Below are positions 1 to 8,104 of a stretch of DNA of 23,826 nt, in pieces. How positions within the stretch are numbered: position 1 is the first letter of the stretch; every line of letters starts with the position of its first letter. This DNA comes from Bacteroidia bacterium. GTDB taxonomy: Bacteria; Bacteroidota; Bacteroidia; Bacteroidales; GCA-2748055. A model generated the notes under the pieces. That model ran no database searches. It was not told the origin of the DNA and saw only the letters and a program-made list of their open reading frames with translations. Position numbers and translations under genes: made by a program. The stretch lies in assembly GCA_030596245.1 (NCBI GenBank), contig JAUVKN010000015.1, positions 1 to 23,826 on the forward strand. Reading direction: 5' to 3'.

Positions 1-357
1 GTGGAGATCCCAAAAAACAATTCAGTGATGCTGGGCTCCCTGGAGGGAATGTCCCTTGGCATATGGGTCGCTCATGGTGAAGGAAAATTCACGTTGCCGA
101 AACAGGAAGGAGATTATCACATCGCTGCCAGGTACAGCCATTCATCCTACCCGGCCAATCCCAACGGATCAGATTATAACGTGGCAGCCATCTGTTCATC
201 GAATGGGCGCCACCTGGCCATGATGCCTCACCTGGAACGGGCCTACCTGCCCTGGCAATGCAGTTATTACCCGGAAGACCGGAAAAATGATGAGGCCACA
301 CCATGGCTGGAGGCCTTTGTAAACGCCCGGAAGTGGATTGAAACCAGGTATATATAG
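1..357 (+). CDS. purL: Phosphoribosylformylglycinamidine synthase, C-terminal glutaminase part (partial)
   Basis: This is the last 118 codons of a gene that begins outside the window; the GTG at base 1 is probably an internal valine codon. PurL makes FGAM from FGAR, glutamine and ATP in cytosolic purine synthesis. The visible piece is the end of the class I glutamine amidotransferase domain. HGEGKF (residues 25-30 of the fragment) and MMPHLERAYLPWQ are the typical PurL tail, with His77 and Glu79 matching the catalytic His and Glu of the Cys-His-Glu triad. The usual motif is PHPER; here it is PHLER. The catalytic Cys lies upstream, out of view. The gene ends in TAG and converges on the reductase gene, with about 50 nt between them. 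The identification is firm from motif order; start and full length cannot be judged. Confidence 0.93.
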   Translation: MEIPKNNSVMLGSLEGMSLGIWVAHGEGKFTLPKQEGDYHIAARYSHSSYPANPNGSDYNVAAICSSNGRHLAMMPHLERAYLPWQCSYYPEDRKNDEATPWLEAFVNARKWIETRYI

Positions 358-409
358 CCTATCGGAAGGGTTTCAAAATAGGGACCTTAGCAGATGCGAA
401 GCAGCTGGT

Positions 410-1168
410 TCACAAAAGGCGGGGAAGGATCGCTTTGCGTTCCGGGGGATATTCAGGAAAGTTTGCCCTGTACCATTTGTGATGGTCAAGGGCCCTGGGA
501 ATCAGGTTGAAAAATGTCCAGAGGGCAAATACCAGTGCAGCAGGACTCCAGGTCATAATTGCGAAACCGGTCCACTCCATGATCTCACCCAGGAAATTGG
601 GACATGAGACCCATCTGAACAATCCACCCCCCGGTATGAAATAACCTTTTTTGCCCCCTTTTCTCAGGTTCAACAGGATCTGGTCTGACCACCAGTTGAG
701 AAAGACACCCCCTGCAAATATTATGATTCCCATAATAAACCTGGCATCCACCAGCCACTCCCAGGTATATTCCCGGGAAAATGCAGAAAAGTAATACCCA
801 TTGATAAATCCATTTACCAGATTGAAACATACAGCCATCAGGGCAATAACCAGGGGCATCTGCTTCCCCGATGTCCGGGTACGCCAGGGATAGATCACCG
901 AACGGTTGGTATAATGGGATACATACAAAGCAAAAAATATCCAGGTCACCGGCTGGATCTTATTTGGACCAAACAAGAAAAAAAGGATGAAAATCAGCAA
1001 GGATGGGAACTCCATGATAACCCATCCCATGCGGTTGGATATGGAAGGGCCCCAATCCTTTCTGCTGTGTCGACCATAAGGTGCAGTCACAAACAGAAGC
1101 AGGACAAAAACCACCAGGCCCAAAAAGGCCCAGCTCCAGACAAAAAGGAAAAACTTTTCGCGTTCCAT
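410..1168 (-). CDS. Steroid 5-alpha-reductase family membrane protein (DUF1295-like)
   Basis: The product is a polytopic membrane protein of 252 residues, close to the usual 250-260 for this family. The family reduces carbon-carbon double bonds in enone lipids with NADPH. The C-terminal half carries the family hallmarks in order: a glycine-rich GYFIPGGGLF segment, NFLGEIMEW, and the final HHKWYRANFPEYPPERKAI with the HH-x-WY...YP..RK pattern of eukaryotic SRD5A proteins. An upstream segment with HYTNRSVIYPWRTR also fits. I chose the ATG at 1168; a TTG lies directly before it. The stop is TGA. A lipoprotein gene ends 48 nt upstream on the same strand, so co-transcription is possible. Related gut Bacteroidota enzymes act on 3-oxo-steroids and bile acids. 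The substrate here is unknown, and a fatty-enone or sterol-like compound is equally possible. Confidence 0.88.
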   Translation of the reverse strand: MEREKFFLFVWSWAFLGLVVFVLLLFVTAPYGRHSRKDWGPSISNRMGWVIMEFPSLLIFILFFLFGPNKIQPVTWIFFALYVSHYTNRSVIYPWRTRTSGKQMPLVIALMAVCFNLVNGFINGYYFSAFSREYTWEWLVDARFIMGIIIFAGGVFLNWWSDQILLNLRKGGKKGYFIPGGGLFRWVSCPNFLGEIMEWTGFAIMTWSPAALVFALWTFFNLIPRALDHHKWYRANFPEYPPERKAILPRLL

Positions 1169-1216
1169 CAATCAAGCTCAGGAAAGCGAAGATAGAAGAT
1201 TTTTTAATTATGGGTT

Positions 1217-1642
1217 TTATCTGGATTTGGCACGGTCCGCAGCAAAAAGGTACCTGATCGCCAGATTTTCCAGGTCCAATGAAACAATTCTTATTTGATA
1301 AGTCATTGTCCCTCCCCAGAAACCCACGGTGATATTCAGCAGGCTGTCAGACAGAGCCTCCCACGTTCCTTCGAAATTATCATAAGTGATGGATTGAGCA
1401 GTGTAGGATTCAGTATTCTTGCGCTCAATGAAAGTACCATCCTCATGGATCGTAAAGCCGTATTTTGACGGATCGAAGTTTTCTGTGCGTTCAAGCAATA
1501 ATACATCTTCCTCATATCCTGTCTCAACCCAGGTACCCACAATGTCTGCATTCGCTCCAAGAGCGTCAGCCTCAATGAAACCCTTTTCACAAGAGACCAA
1601 CAGCACCAATACAAGCAGAAAAGCAATTCTCTTCATGTTCAA
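1217..1642 (-). CDS. Small lipoprotein, lipocalin-like
   Basis: A 141-residue protein starts with a short basic stretch, a hydrophobic core and a lipobox (LLVSC), so it is predicted to be a lipoprotein with Cys18 as the acylated residue. After the linker it reads IVGTWVETGYEED, then alternating beta-type segments with FTIHEDGTFIERK and FEGTWEALSDS. The GTW...G.F..W pattern is common in lipocalin-like lipoproteins of Bacteroidota. There is no catalytic motif. The start could be Met1 or Met3 (1642 or 1636). It lies 86 nt downstream of the HKD protein gene on the same strand, so it may be the last member of that operon or have its own promoter. Its function is unknown. Confidence 0.7.
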   Translation of the reverse strand: MNMKRIAFLLVLVLLVSCEKGFIEADALGANADIVGTWVETGYEEDVLLLERTENFDPSKYGFTIHEDGTFIERKNTESYTAQSITYDNFEGTWEALSDSLLNITVGFWGGTMTYQIRIVSLDLENLAIRYLFAADRAKSR

Positions 1643-1728
1643 ATGAATATTTGTTCCGCTTTTAAGATGAAAGAATACCTCTTATGGTTGCTCTAAAACT
1701 ACAAAAAAGTCGGATAGTACTTACAAGA

Positions 1729-4218
1729 TCACCTATTTTGAACAGCAATCTTCTTCATGATGGATCCCCCCTCCAGGGATGTAACACGCATGAAATATAT
1801 GCCAGGGCTCACATCACTGACATTGATCTCAGCATTCATCGCTCCAATGATCCCTGTTCTCCTGATCACCCTGCCGGACTGATCAATAATTTCAATCCTG
1901 GAAATCAGGTGACCAGCATCCGAAGAGATGAAGAGGTTTTCGCTTGCGGGATTGGGGTATGCGATCACATGCAGGTCAGGTAAAAGCTCTTCCGTACCCA
2001 CTGGTTTATTGACGTAAACCACCATTAAACCATTGTCACAAATGGCCGGGTTGCTTTCCAGACATACCCTGTAACCAATGGTATCAATGTCCAGGTTAAA
2101 GGTTGGATCAGGGAAATAGGTGATGGTCCTGTCGGTTTCCACCTGTGCAGTTCCATGTTTCGGATCCATGTCAATTGAGACGGTTACCGGACCCGGGATC
2201 TCATCGTTGTACAACACATCATAGCGGAAGGATGACCCTCCAACCATGGTTACAAAATCGTTTTTACACTCAGGTGTTGGAATAATCAGCTGACCATGGG
2301 AGAACCTGACCACAAACTCCTGGTAGTAGGCATTGGCCACACCCTGGTCATGAACAATCAGTGTATTCTCATCATTTCTGAACTGGGCGGAAGAGCTCCA
2401 GTTGTGGGATCCGGTAAGAAGGAGCGGATCAGACAGCGCATCACCCTGATCAACAATCATGTATTTATGGTGCATAATGCCGGGTTCTCCCGGGAGTCGT
2501 ACATCATCCTGAAGGCTTGCTTTCAGGATGTTGACAATGGGCTCCCCATACTGGTCAAAAGCGTTGATCAGCACTTTTACATCCACCCCCATATCATTTT
2601 TATCGGCCAGGTCGTATCCAATATCACTCTTGGTGATCAACATGGTGGCAATGTGCAGGGATTGATTGGCCGTTTCAATGGTGCTCAGGATTCTTGCATG
2701 GGTCCCATCCGAGGGACTGAAGTAGCACTCCACACGTTTACCACCGATGAGAAACTCATGGGGGGTGTTGTCAGCCTTATCGGGTCCGAATTTTGCATTG
2801 GCCCCATCAGGTTGGGCCCCGGAATTTCCAAACATCTCATTAAATTCCAACTGAAAAGCCTTTGCAAGACTCTGATCCTGGATCACAATCACATTGTTGG
2901 GATCGGTGTTGATCTGTCCGTCGGTCAAATTGGTAGCCCCGGTCCAGACAACTGGTTTATGAGGATTGAGCGAATTTGCATCAAATACAACAAACTTATT
3001 ATGCATGATCCCATAGAGTGGATACTCAGATTTAGGACTGGCAATTCTTCCAATGCCGGCGTTCAGTGACTCCACACCCACTGCATCAATGTTGCTGTCG
3101 TAGATCACCCTGACAATCACTCCGCGGTCATGCGCAGCATTCAAGGCATTGGAAATATTGGATATCCCTGAATTGTTAAAATTGTAAATGGTGAAATCGA
3201 TGGACTCCACGGCCCTGTTAATATAGGAGATCAGTGTATCATCGATTGCATGATCCAGATACTGTGCTTCAAGCAAACCCAGGGATACAGAATGATCCAC
3301 TGGCTTGTTGAAATATGTTTTTATCTCTCCTCCCGATTCCGATTGGGTTATATAGACCTGGAGTGCTGCTTTTGCAGTGTCGCTTCCCTTCACGGAATAG
3401 GGTTGCATGTAAATCAGCTCTGAAGCTGTCAGCCCGGAAAGATCAATGGTATGGTTGGTTGATTCTCCCGGGACAGAAAGGGTACCCAGCTCAAGTCCGG
3501 GAGTGTTGCCGTAAAAGGCCCCGGTAGTTCCATCCGTATCGGTGGTCCAGAAGATGGTAAATCCCGAAGTGGACAGGTTACTCATCACCGGTATACCGGT
3601 TAGATTGATCACGCTTGAGGAGAGCAGGTCATACTGGTCTCTGGGCAACAACTGGTATGTATCACTATAGGCCCCCAGGGGTCCCACCAGGGAGATCTTC
3701 CCGGTGGGTATAACCGTACCGATCAGGGGTGAATCAGTTGAATTGATATAGAGCTGGCCATTCTCCCCGTCAGCCGTGAATGTATAGGATTTTCGCTCAA
3801 AGGTACCGGAAGCGTCAAAGACCACATTGTTGACACGCACCACCATTCCTTCATGGGATTCTGACAACTGACCAGGTGTAAGTACAACCGGTTCGGGCAG
3901 AGCATTCCCGGTAGAATGAATCACTGCAGTGGTAACCGGATCTACCTCAAGCAAGGTATTGTACTCTTTCAGCACACCTGTAACAGTGACACTGTCACCC
4001 CGGTTGGTACCACTCAATTCTGAAGAATATACCGCAATGCCCCCGCTGCTATCCTGCATATAACGGATTAGACCCAGTTCATCTCCATTGGTCACAATTC
4101 CGGATATGGTCACTGTTTCGCCTATGCTCATTGCTCTGGCACCGGCAATGTTATCCTGGGCACCGGCATTGATCACTCCTGCAAGAATCAAACAAATACT
4201 TAATAAATCCTTTCTCAT
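1729..4218 (-). CDS. Secreted OB-fold / double-HKD phospholipase D-like (Nuc-type) protein with T9SS sorting domain
   Basis: The product has 829 residues. Residues 1-20 are a signal peptide. Residues about 22-205 look like two OB-type beta-barrels of the kind found in secreted nucleases (TVTISGIVTNGDELG, VTVTGVLKEYNTLLEV). Residues about 210-295 resemble a fibronectin III domain. Two PLD half-domains follow. The first HxKx4D is His406-Lys408-Asp413 with TGATNLTDG after it; the second is His583-Lys585-Asp590 with TGSHNWSSSAQFRNDEN after it. The second segment is very like bacterial Nuc and Zucchini/MitoPLD proteins, which favours phosphodiester cleavage of nucleic acid over lipid. Residues about 650-740 form an Ig-like domain. 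The last 77 residues (YPNPASENLF ... KKIAVQNR) are a type A T9SS sorting domain, so the protein should be displayed or released outside. The gene starts 12 nt after the TonB receptor stop. The stop is TGA. Both HKD motifs are intact. The substrate is inferred. Confidence 0.87.
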   Translation of the reverse strand: MRKDLLSICLILAGVINAGAQDNIAGARAMSIGETVTISGIVTNGDELGLIRYMQDSSGGIAVYSSELSGTNRGDSVTVTGVLKEYNTLLEVDPVTTAVIHSTGNALPEPVVLTPGQLSESHEGMVVRVNNVVFDASGTFERKSYTFTADGENGQLYINSTDSPLIGTVIPTGKISLVGPLGAYSDTYQLLPRDQYDLLSSSVINLTGIPVMSNLSTSGFTIFWTTDTDGTTGAFYGNTPGLELGTLSVPGESTNHTIDLSGLTASELIYMQPYSVKGSDTAKAALQVYITQSESGGEIKTYFNKPVDHSVSLGLLEAQYLDHAIDDTLISYINRAVESIDFTIYNFNNSGISNISNALNAAHDRGVIVRVIYDSNIDAVGVESLNAGIGRIASPKSEYPLYGIMHNKFVVFDANSLNPHKPVVWTGATNLTDGQINTDPNNVIVIQDQSLAKAFQLEFNEMFGNSGAQPDGANAKFGPDKADNTPHEFLIGGKRVECYFSPSDGTHARILSTIETANQSLHIATMLITKSDIGYDLADKNDMGVDVKVLINAFDQYGEPIVNILKASLQDDVRLPGEPGIMHHKYMIVDQGDALSDPLLLTGSHNWSSSAQFRNDENTLIVHDQGVANAYYQEFVVRFSHGQLIIPTPECKNDFVTMVGGSSFRYDVLYNDEIPGPVTVSIDMDPKHGTAQVETDRTITYFPDPTFNLDIDTIGYRVCLESNPAICDNGLMVVYVNKPVGTEELLPDLHVIAYPNPASENLFISSDAGHLISRIEIIDQSGRVIRRTGIIGAMNAEINVSDVSPGIYFMRVTSLEGGSIMKKIAVQNR

Positions 4219-4230
4219 TATTCAACTGTT

Positions 4231-6993
4231 TTAAAATGTGATCCGTAATGAAGTAGTAAACCTTCTTCCCATTCCGAAAAAAACGGTGGCCGATCTGGCA
4301 CCAAAATCCTGGAATTCGGAATAGGGACTGTAGGGGTCATTGTTGGTGGCATCCCAGATATACTCAGTATCCAGTAGATTCAACATGGAGAACCGCAAAC
4401 TGAACCTCATGTTATCAACAGCCTTGATCCCAAAGCTGTACCCCGCATGGATATCAAAAAGATTAAAATCAGGAATCACCCAGGAGTCATGTACATTGCC
4501 CTGTGCGTCAGTCGTAGCCTCCGGTGTAAAGTTTGAGTAATATTTCCCAAAATAGGTTTGTCTGAGATTGATATACATTCCTTTAAAGGGTTCATACCGA
4601 ATGCTGGATCCCAGTTGAGTCTGGGCTGCATCGCCCACATGGATTCCCCTGGCATCAAAATCCAGCACTTTGTTCACCGGATCATTCCCCTCATCCAGGT
4701 AGAACTGCAATCCCTCTACATAGGAATCCCAAATCCAGTCTCCCAATGAAACCGTACCCTGGAATTCCAGGTTATGCAGAATTTTCAAAATGAAGTCGAG
4801 CTCCACACCCATGTGGCGCGCATCCATCCCGGAAATATCCGCATAGACCCGCTTGTCGGCATTGGCATCCGGGTCATCCGGAACATATCCCGGGTCGCCC
4901 GGTTCCAGGTTATAGGTGGAGTAGACACGATTGGTGGGTTTATTCTCCCAGCGGGTGTAATAGGCATTCAGGAAGAGTGAGAACCTGGGAGTTCCATAGT
5001 TATATCCCAACTCCATGGCCTTGACCAGCTCATTGTCCAGTTCATCGGCAAATTCCGTGGTATACCCTTTATAAAAATACCGATAAGCCCTGACCCTGGA
5101 AAGATACCCCAGGTTCAGAAATAGATTTGACTGTTCGTTCAGATTATAGTTGGCACCACTTTTTATGGTAAAACCCTGCTTGTAATTCCATCCCGATTCT
5201 GACTGTTCAAAATAGTCAATCTTGTTATAACCGCTGACTGCTGTGGTCAAATTGACAAACATTGTGACCCTGGAACCAGAATACTCCATTTGTCCGAACA
5301 GGCCTCCCCACCTGACCAATCCATCGTAATAATAGTTGATGGTATCCCCCTCATACTTCATGGCCAGCATGGGATCATTCACATAATCCAGTCTGCTGTC
5401 ACTCTTATCAATGGCATAATCGCCACCCAGCAGATCACGTATGGTGGTAAAGTGAATACCCTTGTATGATCGAAGATCGACACCACCACTCAGTTTAAAT
5501 TCCTGGTTGAGTCTATAACTGAATTTTGAAAGCAATCCGTACCAGTAATGTTCATTGTGTTGCCGGGTCATGTAGTTACTGGCATAGGTAAGCGAATCAT
5601 CATAAATGGGATTTACAGGTCTGAGGTTCAACGGAGGTTGGGGCTTCCAATTATCCTCATAAACACCTTGCCAGTTGATCTGTCCGTAATTGTGATCCTC
5701 AGGATCCTGGAACAACCGGGTATCCTTAATACTGCTTCGGGGCCTGTCACCGCCTCCTTTTCCAACCGATAGATACAAATTGTTTGAGAGGGTAAGCTTC
5801 TCGGAGATTGTCCAGAAATCACGCAGGGTGAACTGAGGTTTATGATATTGGTTGCTTCGCTCGGACAGTTGTTCCTCCGGAGCATTTGGATCATCTTTAG
5901 TTCGGTGAAGTCTCCCCCAGTGCTGGTTATAGGTAACTCCCGCACCGAAGATGTTATACTGTTCATTGGCGGCCCGTAACTCATTCATGTCAATACCCAG
6001 GTTCTCTGCATAGGCTGTGTCATAAGCAGATATTGGTCGCTTATAACTGCGATGGTCGTGCATCTGTGGCGCCCCCATGGCTGTTAAGGTAAGCAGATGA
6101 TTCTTCAGTCGCTTATCAATTTTCGCATAATAAAACCATCCCTCAGAAAATGTATTGTCCACCCAACCATTGCCCCGCTTGTAGGCTCCCGCCAGGGTAA
6201 TTCCCCAACCATTGGGAAGCTTCCCGCTGGTGAAGCCCACTGTGGTCTGCAATTTTCCCTGACTGTCTACTGACTGTTTAATGGATGTCTCCCTTCTGTT
6301 TTCAATCCCCCTTGTAAGGATATTGATGGTTCCCCCAACGGAAGGAAGGGCAAGCTGAGATGCACCAAGTCCCCGTTGCACCTGCATGGTCCTGGTTACA
6401 GCATCCAGTCCAAACCAGTTGGACCAGTAGACCCAGCCATTCTCCATATCGTTCACAGGAATGCCATCGATCATCACCGCCAGGTTTCGCTGGTCAAAAC
6501 CACGAATGGTGATCCTTGCATCGCCATCGCCCCCACCCTGCTGGGTGGCATAAACTCCCGGCGTAGAGTTCAGAATAAGAGGCAGATCCTGCCCTGCAAG
6601 CTCTTCCTGGATCCTGGCAGGATTCACATTGGTAAAAGCAACGGGGGTTTTTCTTGAAATGGCCATATCGGCTGTCACCACCACCTCGTCAATGGACATG
6701 GAAGACATCTCTATCTCCAGTATGACCGACCTGTCCACCACCAAAAGCTGTCGGACCTCCCCCAGGTAACCCACATAGGAGAAGTTAAGCGTATAGGTGC
6801 CAGGAGGCAGCTTAAGGGTAAACTTTCCGTCATAATCTGTCACCGTACCACTGGTGGGGCCGTAAACAATATTCGCCCCGATCAGGGTTTCACCGGTCTG
6901 GGCATCTTTTACAACACCCGAAACAGTTACCTCCTGGGCATACAATACTCCTAAGCCGAATAGAAGAAGTGCAGTGACGATGACACTTTTCAT
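4231..6993 (-). CDS. TonB-dependent outer-membrane receptor with CarboxypepD_reg-like domain
   Basis: The product has 920 residues. Residues 1-19 form a signal peptide (ends LYA-QE). Residues about 20-105 are a carboxypeptidase-regulatory-like beta-sandwich (VSGVVKDAQTGETLIGANI, then GKFTLKLPPGTYTLNFSYVGY). A linker with DEVVVTAD leads to the plug, where ITIRGFDQRNLAVMIDGIP, DMENGWVYWSNWFG and PSVGGTINILTRG are clear. The rest is a 22-strand-type barrel ending in TTSLRITF with the terminal Phe expected for BAM insertion. It imports a ligand with energy from TonB/ExbBD. No SusD follows, so this is not a classical SusCD pair. Its ATG lies 1 nt after the TAG of the extended lamin-tail frame, and the HKD gene starts 12 nt downstream, so the three genes are almost certainly one transcript. 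The ligand is unknown; neighbours suggest breakdown products of an extracellular polymer. Confidence 0.95.
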   Translation of the reverse strand: MKSVIVTALLLFGLGVLYAQEVTVSGVVKDAQTGETLIGANIVYGPTSGTVTDYDGKFTLKLPPGTYTLNFSYVGYLGEVRQLLVVDRSVILEIEMSSMSIDEVVVTADMAISRKTPVAFTNVNPARIQEELAGQDLPLILNSTPGVYATQQGGGDGDARITIRGFDQRNLAVMIDGIPVNDMENGWVYWSNWFGLDAVTRTMQVQRGLGASQLALPSVGGTINILTRGIENRRETSIKQSVDSQGKLQTTVGFTSGKLPNGWGITLAGAYKRGNGWVDNTFSEGWFYYAKIDKRLKNHLLTLTAMGAPQMHDHRSYKRPISAYDTAYAENLGIDMNELRAANEQYNIFGAGVTYNQHWGRLHRTKDDPNAPEEQLSERSNQYHKPQFTLRDFWTISEKLTLSNNLYLSVGKGGGDRPRSSIKDTRLFQDPEDHNYGQINWQGVYEDNWKPQPPLNLRPVNPIYDDSLTYASNYMTRQHNEHYWYGLLSKFSYRLNQEFKLSGGVDLRSYKGIHFTTIRDLLGGDYAIDKSDSRLDYVNDPMLAMKYEGDTINYYYDGLVRWGGLFGQMEYSGSRVTMFVNLTTAVSGYNKIDYFEQSESGWNYKQGFTIKSGANYNLNEQSNLFLNLGYLSRVRAYRYFYKGYTTEFADELDNELVKAMELGYNYGTPRFSLFLNAYYTRWENKPTNRVYSTYNLEPGDPGYVPDDPDANADKRVYADISGMDARHMGVELDFILKILHNLEFQGTVSLGDWIWDSYVEGLQFYLDEGNDPVNKVLDFDARGIHVGDAAQTQLGSSIRYEPFKGMYINLRQTYFGKYYSNFTPEATTDAQGNVHDSWVIPDFNLFDIHAGYSFGIKAVDNMRFSLRFSMLNLLDTEYIWDATNNDPYSPYSEFQDFGARSATVFFGMGRRFTTSLRITF

Positions 6994-6994
6994 C

Positions 6995-7165
6995 CTACTT
7001 CCTGATCAGCTTTTTTGACAAGATCCCTTCAGGGGTGTAAATGCGAACAATGTATACTCCCCTGTTAAGGATTTCCAGGTTCATCTCTTTCTCTTTTTGA
7101 CCATGTAATTGCGCAAAATAGAGCACTCTTTTCCCGGTGATATCATAGATGGCAAGCTGATCCAT
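6995..7165 (-). pseudogene. Cut-off T9SS sorting-domain tail of the lamin-tail protein (in frame, after TGA)
   Basis: Directly after the TGA at 7166-7168 the same frame stays open for 56 codons up to a TAG at 6995-6997. It reads as the missing part of a type A T9SS sorting domain: MDQLAIYDITGKRVL, then MNLEILNRGVYIVRIYTPEG, then LSKKLIRK at the end. The upstream gene ends LIPNPVTDKVRVVFEQ, which is the first strand of that same domain. Together they give a normal CTD of about 73 residues. The TAG is followed after a single base by the receptor ATG. I therefore read this as one 348-codon gene interrupted by one nonsense codon. A sequencing error is the main alternative. Confidence 0.85.
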
Positions 7166-8041
7166 TCACTGTTCGAAAACCACTCTAACTTTGTCGGTTA
7201 CCGGATTCGGGATGAGTCTGAACAGGTGATCCCAATTCCTGGTCTCCACCCAGGTTTGCATCTCACAGTCACAGGTATGCGCATTCAGCGAGTCCCAGAC
7301 ATCCACCCCACCGGGGATGGTATCCCATTCCATGGTCACATCAAATTCAATGGCGGGCATACTCTCCAGATTTACCCCCTGCTTCACAGAAGGTTTCCGG
7401 ACCAGGGCATGATTACTGCTCCATGGCAACCACCAGTAACCGTCAGGGACGATAAAATTGGTAATATAGATACTGTCCCTGTCAACGATTGAATCGTTTT
7501 CCCAAATGTTTTTGTAAGCCCACTCATCGGTAAAAGCTGCCCAACCTTCGCCATCAGATGGCATGCCTCCCCCAATAATACCAAACAGGTCTACCAGGAT
7601 AAAGTCAGCCACATCACCGTTGCCACCAGTGTCCTTAAATAGGGCAATGGCATCATTCCCGTTCATGTAGGTGGGAGCAGGATAATCATGGTCAAGTTGC
7701 TGTGAAAGCGCCCTGAGGTTGGGATCCGACGCTGGTGAAGTTTCTGTGCTGGTGGTCTGTCCATTTACGATCAGGTGGGTAGAGTAGGGTTGGATGAACC
7801 CCTCCAGCTGTGTAATCCCACCATCGGTGTAGCTGTTTTTCCCATTGCTGTAACGGGCCAGATAATAGGGGGCCAGATTGATAATCCCTGAAGTTGGATT
7901 GTAAATCTCCATTCCTTTATTGTTTCCGCTGCCCTCCAGGTATTCAGAAAAAAACAGCTCTGAACAATCCTGAGCAAACAAATTTGTTGAGAACAACAGG
8001 ATTCCCATCCATATGTAAATGATCCTTCTCATAATTTTCAT
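7166..8041 (-). CDS. Secreted lamin-tail-domain protein, truncated by in-frame TGA
   Basis: As written the product has 291 residues. It starts with a signal peptide (residues 1-24, ends NLFAQ), followed by a lamin-tail domain: CSELFFSEYLEGSGNNKGMEIYNPTSG, written in parts as LFFSEYLEG and MEIYNPTSG, then NGNDAIALFKD and VADFILVDLFG. Lamin-tail domains occur beside nuclease and OB modules in exported bacterial nucleases, but no catalytic domain is visible here. It ends in IPNPVTDKVRVVFEQ, the opening of a T9SS sorting domain, and is then stopped by TGA; the rest of the domain follows in frame (6995-7165). The truncated form should not pass through T9SS. Met4 (8032) is an alternative start. It lies 63 nt after the 940-residue protein gene, with a hairpin in between, and directly upstream of the TonB receptor gene. 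The role is inferred to be surface capture. Confidence 0.85.
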   Translation of the reverse strand: MKIMRRIIYIWMGILLFSTNLFAQDCSELFFSEYLEGSGNNKGMEIYNPTSGIINLAPYYLARYSNGKNSYTDGGITQLEGFIQPYSTHLIVNGQTTSTETSPASDPNLRALSQQLDHDYPAPTYMNGNDAIALFKDTGGNGDVADFILVDLFGIIGGGMPSDGEGWAAFTDEWAYKNIWENDSIVDRDSIYITNFIVPDGYWWLPWSSNHALVRKPSVKQGVNLESMPAIEFDVTMEWDTIPGGVDVWDSLNAHTCDCEMQTWVETRNWDHLFRLIPNPVTDKVRVVFEQ

Positions 8042-8053
8042 TTTGATTAAAAG

Positions 8054-8087
8054 AAACCGGAACGGTTATTGAATACCGCTCCGGTTT
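8054..8087 (-). terminator. Candidate terminator or attenuator hairpin
   Basis: Arms AAACCGGAACGGT (8054-8066) and ACCGCTCCGGTTT (8075-8087) pair over 13 positions with one G-U/A-C mismatch and an 8-nt loop. Read on the minus strand the stem is followed by TTTCTTTTAATC, a U-rich stretch, so it fits a Rho-independent terminator for the 8105-10927 gene. The next start codon lies about 12 nt further on, so it may act as a partial terminator that lowers expression of the receptor genes relative to the first gene. Confidence 0.6.
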
Positions 8088-8104
8088 GAAATGTAATTAA
8101 TCGG

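Noticed and set aside
2296..3069. Plus-strand open frame of 257 codons inside the HKD gene
   Set aside because: It is antisense to conserved HKD domains and shows no motif of its own.
4231..6993. SusC-type receptor of a polysaccharide locus
   Set aside because: No SusD gene and no glycoside hydrolase are adjacent.
7166..7168. TGA as a recoded sense codon or selenocysteine
   Set aside because: Neighbouring genes end in TGA at the expected length, and the position in a sorting domain has no role for selenocysteine.
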